From the NCBI GenBank assembly GCA_028869725.1, contig JAGWRJ010000534.1, positions 1 to 9,605 of the forward strand: a DNA stretch of 9,605 nucleotides, given 5' to 3'. Under the pieces are notes generated by a model. The model was not told the origin of the DNA, did not search any database, and saw only the letters and a list, made by a program, of their open reading frames with translations. Of the stretch, positions 1 through 4,989 are shown one piece after another (within the stretch, counting starts at the first letter, position 1; each line of letters opens with the position of its first letter). The position numbers were made by a program, and so were the translations under genes. This DNA is from Alphaproteobacteria bacterium (GTDB taxonomy: Bacteria; Pseudomonadota; Alphaproteobacteria; Micropepsales; Micropepsaceae).

Positions 1-2
1 GG

Positions 3-116
3 ATCTTCGAGTCATACGACCAGATTGTCGCCCTCTGTTCAGAGGCCTGGAACCGGTTGCGTGATCAGCCCTAGCGCGTCATGTCCATCGGTCTGCGTGA
101 TTGGGCTCATGAGTGA
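3..116 (+). pseudogene. IS630-family transposase, C-terminal remnant with internal amber stop
   Basis: This is the tail of an IS630-family (DDE) transposase; the rest lies outside the window. Reading from base 3 gives IFESYDQIVALCSEAWNRLR, then DQP, a TAG at 72-74, and then RVMSIGLRDWAHE followed by TGA at 114-116. From what I know of the family, the conserved C-terminus is close to QPWRIMSIGLRDWAH, so the TAG stands where a Trp codon (TGG) is expected. A single G-to-A change explains it. The residues after the stop remain well conserved, so the mutation is probably recent, or the protein tolerates losing about 14 residues. Whether the upstream part is intact cannot be seen. The element is oriented toward the IS1595-type transposon and shows that this side of the window has collected insertions. 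Confidence 0.82.
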
Positions 117-397
117 TTATCTATGCAGGTTGGTATAAATTAGCTGCCTATCCTACCGCCCACCCGCGGAAACGGCGGGAGGGGCAGTCTAGCCGGCCAT
201 GACGCACCAGCAGCGCAATGGCGAATACTCGAACAAATCGCGGCCCGCAATCACCGCCCACCATAATATTTGCGAACACCTGCTGTGTAGTGGCTGGCAT
301 CGCTTTCGGACTCAAGCCTCGGGGCCAAATGGGCAAGTATGACCGCCTTGAGGTGGGCGCTGCCGCCATTTTACCGGCTTCCACCGGCGTTAGATGC
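117..397. other. Gene-free stretch after the IS630 remnant
   Basis: I see no convincing gene here. The IS630 element should end shortly after its transposase, probably near the AT-rich stretch around 120-142 (ATGCAGGTTGGTATAA), but the left end is outside the window, so the terminal repeat cannot be matched. A GC-rich imperfect hairpin (CCCGC at 163-167, GCGGG at 175-179) follows without a T run. Open frames cross this stretch on both strands, but they have poor codon character and no ribosome binding site. It could hold decayed downstream sequence of the broken minus-strand gene that ends at 398. Confidence 0.5.
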
Positions 398-787
398 TCA
401 GTTGCCACATGGAACGCGGCGACCTTCAACGGCTGGCTTCAGATGCATGGTGCGACGCATGTAGTCCGCCCTCGCAGCCCCTTCAATGACTTCACTGGTG
501 AGGACATCGGCACCGTCGGCCAGCTTGGTGACAGCGGCACTGGGGCGAGTTTTGCCGGTGAAAACCATCGAATGCCCCGACATGTCGAAGCGGTAAGTAT
601 AGGATCTGTGTCCTGCCCGAGGTGCAGCAGGACCTGGTTTCAAGTGGAAATGCATATCTTCAATGCTGGTGACCTTCACGAACGTGTCCAGGTAAGCAGC
701 GCCGTTATGGTCGAAGTCGTGAGCCACGACATCGGTTTGGCGAGCATCATCGCTCCGCTTGAGTGTCGCTAGAGTTGCACCAAAAGG
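398..787 (-). pseudogene. C-terminal part of a disrupted, unrecognised gene
   Basis: The minus-strand frame from the transposon's left edge to TGA at 398-400 encodes about 129 residues. Its codon use is strongly coding-like, with many GAC, GTC, ACC, TTC and CTG codons. It includes the segment DMHFHLKPGP and the probable beta-strand segment YTYRFDMSGHSMVFTGKT. I do not recognise the family. The open frame begins with an ATG at 811, but that codon lies inside the transposon's terminal repeat, so the apparent start is artificial. The true 5' part should lie on the other side of the transposon, where a minus-strand signal-peptide-like start exists (2960-3159). If 8 bp of target were duplicated on insertion, the two halves join in frame (47 codons plus 2 nt on the right, resuming at the third codon position at 779). 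No clear 8-bp duplication is visible, so the join is inferred. Confidence 0.55.
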
Positions 788-816
788 TTGGCGATTATAT
801 ACTTGACACATGCAAA
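788..816 (+). repeat. Left terminal inverted repeat of the IS1595-type element
   Basis: It begins TTGGCGATTAT and ends ATGCAAA. It matches the reverse complement of 2931-2959 at 26 of 29 positions, with mismatches at 799, 807 and 809. It also contains the -35 hexamer TTGACA (803-808) of the outward-to-inward promoter. Similarity stops abruptly on both sides, which supports it being a true element end. Confidence 0.88.
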
Positions 817-831
817 CCGTCCCGATACATT
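803..831 (+). promoter_or_regulatory. Sigma70-type promoter starting in the left terminal repeat
   Basis: A perfect -35 TTGACA at 803-808 is followed, after exactly 17 bp, by TACATT at 826-831 (4 of 6 to the -10 consensus). It points toward the 60-aa gene at 861 and the transposase at 1126. Because the -35 box is part of the terminal repeat, transposase binding to its own end would compete with RNA polymerase and could autoregulate the operon. Confidence 0.65.
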
Positions 832-843
832 GTTAACACAATG
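828..843. promoter_or_regulatory. Inverted repeat overlapping the -10 region (possible operator)
   Basis: CATTGT at 828-833 and ACAATG at 838-843 are perfect 6-bp arms around the spacer TAAC. The site overlaps the -10 hexamer and ends 17 bp before the start codon at 861, a normal position for a repressor site. Which protein would bind is unknown; the 60-aa product or the transposase are candidates. Confidence 0.4.
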
Positions 844-860
844 GGTTGTGGAGGTTTGTT

Positions 861-1043
861 ATGAGTACTTCCGCCTTACCGCTTCAGAGAGCAACGGTCA
901 CAGAAGCCGAAAATGGCTTTGAACTCGTACTCACTTTGTTTGTTCATGGGGAGGCGTCTTATCCGGTAACTCTCTCACGGGAAGCCGCCCGAAAGCTTTC
1001 AGACTGTCTTCGTCAGGCAGCAGATGATCAGGGTCATAGATAA
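861..1043 (+). CDS. Small hypothetical protein (60 aa) leading the transposase operon
   Basis: I do not recognise a named family. The ATG at 861 is preceded by a strong ribosome binding site, GGAGG at 850-854, 6 nt upstream. An in-frame TTG at 846 lies before that site and is unlikely to be used. The product reads as a short N-terminal tail, then a beta-strand pair (GFELVLTLFVHGEASYPVTL) and an amphipathic helix (REAARKLSDCLRQAADDQ). This strand-strand-helix plan is common in small proteins that bind partners or nucleic acid. It is driven by the terminal-repeat promoter and lies 82 bp upstream of the transposase in the same direction, so it is probably co-transcribed. A role in control of transposition or passenger maintenance is a guess from position only. 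A minus-strand frame overlaps it but is less convincing. Confidence 0.68.
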   Translation: MSTSALPLQRATVTEAENGFELVLTLFVHGEASYPVTLSREAARKLSDCLRQAADDQGHR

Positions 1044-1125
1044 CAACGTCATCTAAATCTATTGGCTTCAAATGCTTATTGCTTTCCGTGAAATCCATGT
1101 GCGCCAATACTCGTAGGGTTCTCAT

Positions 1126-2082
1126 ATGGTCTCCAAACTCCCAAAAAGATTTACCGATGAAGCCGCCGCTCGCGCCCATCTGGAAAAGCTCCAGTGGCCG
1201 GATGGCCCGGTTTGCCCGCATTGCGGGACGCTAGACCGCGCTTCTCGGATTGCCGGCGGTCGTAATGGTCTGTGGTTCTGCAATGCCTGCCGCAAGCAAT
1301 TCTCGGTCACGGTCGGCACGGTCTTTGAGCGCTCCAAGGTTCCGCTCAACACATGGCTCTTTGCTACCCATCTGCTGTGCAGCTCAAAGAAAGGCATTTC
1401 GGCCCACCAGCTCAGCCGCATGTTGGGCGTCAGCTACAAGACCGCTTGGTTTATGGCCCATCGTATCCGTGAGGCCATGAACCCCGCTGGTCGCGATGCT
1501 GGCCCGCTTGGTGGCCCCGGCAAGGTCGTGGAAGCCGACGAAACCTATATCGGCAAGAAGGACGGAAAGCGCGTCAAGGCTGGCGGATATGCCCACAAGC
1601 GCGCGGTTCTGAGCCTTGTTGAGCGCGGCGGAAAGGTCCGCTCTTTCAAGATCGGAGCGTCTACCCGTGAGGAAATCGGCCCGGCAATTCGCCAAAACGT
1701 AGACCGTACCAGCGTCCTACATACCGATGGCGCTCAGGTCTATCGTGGTATTCTGACAACAGCGGCCCATGAGGCCGTGGATCACTCCAAGGAATACGTG
1801 CGCCCCTCCGCTTTTGCCAATTTGACAGGCGCGAAGGAGTGGCCCGACGTTCACACCAATACGGCGGAAGGCTTCTTTTCAATCTTTAAGCGCGGCATGG
1901 TCGGAACCTACCAGCATTGTGGCGAGCAGCATTTGCAGCGCTATCTGGCGGAATTTGATTTCCGCATGAACCACCGCGTCAAGCTCGGCTATTCCGATGA
2001 TATGCGTACCGACAAAGCTCTCGAAGGCATCAAGGGCAAGCGTCTGACCTATCGGCGGACTAACGAAGCCGCAGTCAATTAG
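1126..2082 (+). CDS. IS1595-family (ISXO2-like) DDE transposase, intact
   Basis: This 318-aa protein should cut and join the element's ends. The N-terminus has a zinc ribbon with CPHC at 30-33 and CNAC at 52-55, followed by a helix-turn-helix-like segment (about 88-115, HQLSRMLGVSYKTAWFMAHRI) for DNA binding. The RNase H-fold catalytic domain follows: first Asp D138 in VEADETYIG, second Asp D201 in HTDGAQVYR, and the third acidic residue E248 in HTNTAEGFFSIFKRG (the family uses E, or N, here). Length and domain order match full-size ISXO2-like transposases, and no frameshift is seen. The ATG at 1126 has only a weak upstream AGGGT, which suggests low translation, as is usual for transposases. 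It lies between matching terminal repeats and downstream of the 60-aa gene. Confidence 0.93.
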   Translation: MVSKLPKRFTDEAAARAHLEKLQWPDGPVCPHCGTLDRASRIAGGRNGLWFCNACRKQFSVTVGTVFERSKVPLNTWLFATHLLCSSKKGISAHQLSRMLGVSYKTAWFMAHRIREAMNPAGRDAGPLGGPGKVVEADETYIGKKDGKRVKAGGYAHKRAVLSLVERGGKVRSFKIGASTREEIGPAIRQNVDRTSVLHTDGAQVYRGILTTAAHEAVDHSKEYVRPSAFANLTGAKEWPDVHTNTAEGFFSIFKRGMVGTYQHCGEQHLQRYLAEFDFRMNHRVKLGYSDDMRTDKALEGIKGKRLTYRRTNEAAVN

Positions 2083-2132
2083 GCAGCAGGCGCTGGCGTT
2101 TATCCGCTGGCGCCGAGCCCAAGGCTATGAGG

Positions 2133-2315
2133 TCACTCCGTATCGCCGTCAGTTTTGGGGCCGTCACGGGTGGAAGAAGCGTTAGACGTAGTGTCTACCT
2201 TCGTGCTTTTCTTCTTGCCGGCAGGCTTATGCGGGTCTGGGGGCATTTTCAGCATGCGGCGAAGGACCAAATCCTCATTAAATGCAGATGAACTTGACAA
2301 ATTTTTCCGCGCCAC
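2133..2315 (-). CDS. Small basic/low-complexity protein of the transposon (60 aa)
   Basis: This minus-strand frame starts at GTG 2315, with AGGGA about 8 nt upstream, and ends at 2133. The segment DLVLRRMLKMPPDPHKP is followed by a Lys-rich stretch (AGKKKSTK) and a Ser/Thr/Asp-rich tail that is probably disordered. From memory, short proteins with a RML-x-(T/M)PP-x-PH-K core followed by a charged tail are common in alphaproteobacteria, often beside mobile elements, which is why I keep it. It is convergent with the transposase (50-bp gap) and overlaps the 5' end of the HEPN-like gene on the opposite strand by 62 bp if that gene starts at 2254. If the neighbour starts at 2338 instead, the two are cleanly divergent with a 22-bp gap. 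Function unknown. Confidence 0.5.
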   Translation of the reverse strand: MARKNLSSSSAFNEDLVLRRMLKMPPDPHKPAGKKKSTKVDTTSNASSTRDGPKTDGDTE

Positions 2316-2838
2316 GGGCTCAATCCCTAAAGAAATTATGCCCGCGTTTTTAGAAGCCGTGGGCGCCGTAGTTTTAGCATGGGGAACACTTGAAATCGCC
2401 CTCCATCTAATTGTCGTAACTGCTTACGACGATGGGGGAGGAAAATGTATGGGAGAGGAATTTCCAAGGGCCCTAAAGAGGAAAACATCATTCCTTAGAA
2501 AGGCTTGCAAGAAATTGCCCTCTGTAGTCCTCTTTGCAGATGAAATTATCTCACTGGCGCGAGAAATAGACGACCTGTCAGATAGGCGCAACGAAGTAAT
2601 TCATTCCATTGTTACTGGGTTTGATAACGTTACAGAGCGAATAGACTTTACAAGTCTTGACGCTAATAAGGACGGCCACTTAATCAAGGTATCCAGGTAC
2701 AGTGTTCTTGAGATGAACCAGCTCAGCCTTGAGTGCGCGCGACTTGGAGGGGTCGTGGCGCAATTCCATGACCGCTTCCATGATGGCGTCATGGCCCAAA
2801 CAGAAGCCAACAATAGCAGCGGCGCCATCACTAGCTAA
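2254..2838 (+). CDS. HEPN-like hypothetical protein, transposon passenger (194 aa)
   Basis: I do not recognise a named family. The product is mostly helical, with a long hydrophobic helix at about 30-56 (AFLEAVGAVVLAWGTLEIAL) and a second helical block at 70-120. The block ends in DDLSDRRNEVIHSIV, where R112-N113-x3-H117 fits the R-x4-6-H signature of HEPN ribonucleases and HEPN-like helical proteins, including the polar residue after Arg. HEPN proteins often act as toxins or defence RNases, but many are inactive structural relatives, so activity is inference. Its sequence is visibly AT-richer than the transposase, which suggests separate acquisition. It is the last plus-strand gene before the right terminal repeat. 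The start is uncertain: ATG 2254 has GGGGG about 10 nt upstream, and ATG 2338 is an alternative that avoids overlap with the minus-strand gene. No cognate antitoxin is obvious apart from the two 60-aa proteins of the element. Confidence 0.62.
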   Translation: MRRRTKSSLNADELDKFFRATGSIPKEIMPAFLEAVGAVVLAWGTLEIALHLIVVTAYDDGGGKCMGEEFPRALKRKTSFLRKACKKLPSVVLFADEIISLAREIDDLSDRRNEVIHSIVTGFDNVTERIDFTSLDANKDGHLIKVSRYSVLEMNQLSLECARLGGVVAQFHDRFHDGVMAQTEANNSSGAITS

Positions 2839-2930
2839 AAGGTTGGAACCCTCCCAGCGAGTAAGAAGGTCCGCAATCTCTGTCACAAAACCGGATATTA
2901 AATCGCCATCACCGCGGTCAGTGAGCATCT

Positions 2931-2959
2931 TTTGCATTTCTCAAGTACATAATCGCCAA
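2931..2959 (-). repeat. Right terminal inverted repeat of the IS1595-type element
   Basis: This is the partner of 788-816. Read on the minus strand it starts TTGGCGATTATG and ends ATGCAAA. The -35-like hexamer of the left copy is TTGAGA here, and no -10 follows, so inward transcription from this end is less likely. Confidence 0.88.
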
Positions 2960-3159
2960 AAGCTTCGTCGCGGGGGCCATAGATTTGGACCGGAGGCCCT
3001 TAAATGGGGTCTCATTGTGAGAGGTTCATATAAATCCCATCCGTGGTCCGCATTTTGGTCGAGACGATGATGGCTAATGAAGACCGTTCCGGCGGCAGCC
3101 AGTCAGGCTCCTCCTAGGACTGCCGCCACGGCCAGCAAAACGTAGAAACTGATCTTCAT
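2960..3159 (-). pseudogene. N-terminal part of the disrupted gene, with signal peptide and stop
   Basis: On the minus strand, ATG 3159 (or 3165, MRM-) opens MKISFYVLLAVAAVLGGA, a typical short positively charged, then hydrophobic, signal peptide. The frame then meets TGA at 3103-3105. It continues without further stops for 47 codons (LAAAGTVFISHHRLDQ onward) up to the transposon's right end. The TGA sits where a Trp codon would be natural. On position and frame this could be the 5' part of the coding remnant at 398-787, giving a protein of about 190 residues exported from the cytoplasm. No good ribosome binding site is visible. The alternative is that this is a decayed fragment unrelated to the left-side piece. 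The gene is non-functional either way. Confidence 0.4.
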
Positions 3160-3298
3160 CCGCATCCGACTGCCCGCAAAATGCGCCCATGGCTCCGCAA
3201 GAGACCCGGTCTGCTTGCCGTGAAGGTCAGCCGGGTCGGGATCACCGCACCTACCGGCCGACGGGGTGGCGGAATTATGCGGCGCCCCCATCAGAACT
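3160..3298. other. Gap downstream of tetR, with a 7-bp inverted repeat
   Basis: No gene is seen. The gap contains GACCCGG at 3203-3209 and CCGGGTC at 3231-3237, perfect 7-bp arms around a 21-nt centre. It is downstream of the TetR stop on the same strand and just upstream of the disrupted signal-peptide gene, so it may end tetR transcription or mark a regulator site for the broken gene. There is no T run to support an intrinsic terminator. Confidence 0.35.
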
Positions 3299-3994
3299 CT
3301 ACTGAGACGGCAGCAACGCACCCAGGATGAACTCGGCGAGCAGTTGGATCTGCTCCTCCCGCTTTCCCGCCCCAAGCTCGTCGGCAACGCCTAGCCGTTC
3401 CAGCATGGGCTCGGAGGCAAAGTAGAAGCCGACCCCCTGAACCATCATCGACATGAAGGCCGTCGTTGAGAGGGCGCGCACGGGTCTTATCGCGGCGACC
3501 CGAGCCAGCAGCGCATCGAGCTGAGATTTAAATGGGTGCAGGTAAGCGTCGACGATGTAATCAAGCCGCCACGTTCGTCGGCGCGCTTCGACATAGGTGA
3601 GCCCGACCACGTCAGTGGTCTCGGCAGCCCAACGGCAGAAGCGGTGAACCAACGTGCGAAGACGCCTCTCGTCGTCTAGACCAGGCGCATCGAAGGTCGC
3701 AAAAACCGGGGTTCCATAGCGTACCACTGCATCATCGACCGAGCGCCGCCACAACTCTGCCTTAGATCCGAAGCGGACGTTGAGCAGGTTGTGGCTGACG
3801 CCAAGTTCCCGGGCCAGATCCCGCAGCGTCGTCCCCTCATAGCCGCATTCAGCAAAGCGACGTAGCGCCAGGCCCAGCACCCGCTCCTCTGGCACCGCAG
3901 AGGCTGCATCACTGGCCGGGCGCCCCCGCGGTCGGCCACCGGCCTTTTGGCGGGGGACGCGCGCGCGCGGTTTGGCTTCACTGGCGGCTGTCAT
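3299..3994 (-). CDS. TetR/AcrR-family transcriptional regulator
   Basis: This 231-aa protein is a probable repressor of the divergent Rieske operon. An Arg/Pro-rich tail with an AT-hook-like GGRPRGRPAS (19-28) precedes the TetR helix-turn-helix. That domain starts at about 36 (EERVLGLALRRFAECGYEGT), followed by TLRDLARELGVSHNLLNVRFGSKAELW (56-82), the recognition helix and the conserved hydrophobic stretch after it. The remaining 150 residues are the all-helical ligand-binding and dimerisation domain, with little conservation, as is normal. The frame stays open to 4249, but ATG 3994 is preferred: AAGGA lies 7 nt upstream, and longer starts would run through the intergenic operator and into the Rieske gene. 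The gap to the Rieske gene is 67 bp. By family knowledge it releases DNA on binding a small ligand, most likely the oxygenase substrate or a product. Confidence 0.93.
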   Translation of the reverse strand: MTAASEAKPRARVPRQKAGGRPRGRPASDAASAVPEERVLGLALRRFAECGYEGTTLRDLARELGVSHNLLNVRFGSKAELWRRSVDDAVVRYGTPVFATFDAPGLDDERRLRTLVHRFCRWAAETTDVVGLTYVEARRRTWRLDYIVDAYLHPFKSQLDALLARVAAIRPVRALSTTAFMSMMVQGVGFYFASEPMLERLGVADELGAGKREEQIQLLAEFILGALLPSQ

Positions 3995-4015
3995 GGAAGA
4001 ATCCTTGACTAAAAA

Positions 4016-4031
4016 ATTGTCACCTGTCAAT
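4016..4031. promoter_or_regulatory. Probable TetR operator between tetR and the Rieske operon
   Basis: ATTGTCACCTGTCAAT is a 16-bp quasi-palindrome in which 6 of 8 base pairs are symmetric (ATTG-CA / TG-CAAT). That is the usual size and form of a TetR dimer site. It lies in the middle of the 67-bp gap between the two divergent start codons. A plus-strand -35-like TTGACT (4005-4010) and a -10-like TTTAAT (4031-4036) flank it at a long 20-bp spacing. On the minus strand TTGACA (4030-4025) sits within the site. Occupancy would cover promoters in both directions, so autoregulation plus control of the oxygenase genes is likely. Confidence 0.55.
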
Positions 4032-4061
4032 TTAATACGCTGTGCAGGAATTGAGGCGCGC

Positions 4062-4979
4062 ATGAGCTGTGAGGAATCGTGGTGGGCCCTTGCTCTCACT
4101 GAGGAAGTGAACGGCAAAAAGCCGCTCTCGGTCGACATTGGAGACCAGCCGGTCGTGCTGTGGCGTGACTCGCAAGGTATCGCCCGTGCACTTGAAGATC
4201 GCTGTCCGCACCGTCGAGCACCGCTTTCGCTCGGCCGGATCCGGGACAACGGCTGGCTGCAGTGCGGGTATCATGGCTGGACCTATGACGGAGAGAGCGG
4301 CAAACTGTGTGAAATTCCAAATCTTAAGAACCAGCAGCGCTTCGCACCGGTCTATTGCGCCAGGCATTTTGCCGTTCATGAGGCCGACGGGTTCGTAAAG
4401 GTCTGCCTCAATGAGACTGCAGCGGCTCCCTCAGCTCGCGGAACCGCCATGCCGTTGTCAGGCACAGTTCATGTTCCGCTCGATCACGGCGAATATCTGA
4501 CCGCGCTGTTCGACGATCCAACTCTATTACTTGAGATTTCGGGAGTGCAATTCACGCCTTACCCGATCAGCGATCTCCATGAAGAAAACGGCCGATTGAT
4601 AATGGAGCGCAATTGCCAGTGGAAGGTGCTGCACTGGCCAGCTCCCTTCTCCAGTGACTATCCGCTTACGGTTCGAACTGCGACCGATCCCGTTACCGGG
4701 GAGACCGAATTGATCCTGCGCAATCGTGCCCTGCAGGACCTGATGACCCTGGTCCTGGCGCCGGTGCCCACCCCTCGTGGCGTCACCGCGATTCGCTGGC
4801 GTGCTGCATTGGGACAGCATGGAACCGGGCTCTTTGGCCTTCTTTCAAAGTTGCGCAGTCCGGTGCAGGTTCGAACTGCAATCGATGCGGGCGCGTTACG
4901 TAAACTGAAACCGTCTGCTTCGGCGCAGTTCATTGAAATGCGCTACCCAGAACACCGCACGATCCAAAAAGCCGTCTGA
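4062..4979 (+). CDS. Rieske [2Fe-2S] oxygenase-like subunit lacking the mononuclear iron site
   Basis: This 305-aa protein is the electron-relay half of a probable two-part Rieske oxygenase. The N-terminal Rieske domain is intact: CPHRRAPLSLG (C48, H50) and CGYHGWTYDG (C68, H71), with the canonical 17 residues between H50 and C68. The catalytic-domain region follows (about 130-300), but the D-x2-H-x4-H iron site is gone. Aligned without gaps on the shared GTV (134-136 here, 142-144 in the next gene), the two iron His fall on T154 and I159, while the bridging Asp is kept (D151). The protein should therefore carry the cluster but not activate O2 itself. ATG 4062 is chosen because GAGG lies 5 nt upstream; earlier in-frame ATGs at 3972 and 3993 would place the operator inside the gene. 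It is followed after 10 nt by the second subunit gene and is probably translationally coupled to it. Confidence 0.88.
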   Translation: MSCEESWWALALTEEVNGKKPLSVDIGDQPVVLWRDSQGIARALEDRCPHRRAPLSLGRIRDNGWLQCGYHGWTYDGESGKLCEIPNLKNQQRFAPVYCARHFAVHEADGFVKVCLNETAAAPSARGTAMPLSGTVHVPLDHGEYLTALFDDPTLLLEISGVQFTPYPISDLHEENGRLIMERNCQWKVLHWPAPFSSDYPLTVRTATDPVTGETELILRNRALQDLMTLVLAPVPTPRGVTAIRWRAALGQHGTGLFGLLSKLRSPVQVRTAIDAGALRKLKPSASAQFIEMRYPEHRTIQKAV

Positions 4980-4989
4980 GGAGAGATCT

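Larger units (their letters stand above)
788..2959 (+). mobile_element. IS1595-type transposon with passenger genes
   Basis: The element is 2,172 bp, bounded by terminal inverted repeats at 788-816 and 2931-2959 (29 bp, 26 identical). In order it holds a 60-aa gene (861-1043), an IS1595-family transposase (1126-2082), a minus-strand 60-aa gene (2133-2315) and an AT-rich HEPN-like gene (2254-2838). The family is known for members that carry accessory genes beside the transposase, which fits. IS1595 members usually leave an 8-bp target duplication. The immediate flanks (CCAAAAGG before 788, AAGCTTCG after 2959) do not match, although the 7-mer CCAAAAG occurs at 780-786 and again at 2956-2962, overlapping the right end. 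The exact outer boundaries therefore carry a few bases of doubt. Both repeats are well conserved and the transposase frame is intact, so the element may still be mobile. Confidence 0.8.

Noticed and set aside
218..772. Plus-strand 184-aa frame starting MANTRTNRGPQ
   Set aside because: It has no ribosome binding site and its composition is not protein-like. The minus-strand frame in the same interval has the coding-type codon pattern.
931..1125. Minus-strand frame of 64 aa starting MRTLRVLAHMDFTES, with GGAGA upstream
   Set aside because: It is antisense to the 60-aa gene at 861, which has a perfect GGAGG, a promoter in the right direction and a more protein-like strand-helix pattern. I kept the plus-strand gene, though the minus frame cannot be fully excluded.
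2089..2114. GGCGC / GCGCC stem and CGCTGGCG direct repeat after the transposase stop
   Set aside because: The stem is only 5 bp with a long loop and no T run, too weak to call a terminator; the direct 8-mers may be chance in GC-rich DNA.
2680..2937. Minus-strand 85-aa frame starting MQKMLTDRGDGD from inside the right terminal repeat
   Set aside because: Its codon use is fair, but it is antisense to the C-terminal third of the HEPN-like gene and has only a weak ribosome binding site. The longer plus-strand gene explains the region better.
4470..4487. H137-x4-H142 in the first Rieske protein as a possible iron site
   Set aside because: The spacing matches by chance, but the residue three before H137 is Gly instead of Asp, and the gapless alignment to the second subunit places the true site 17 residues further on.
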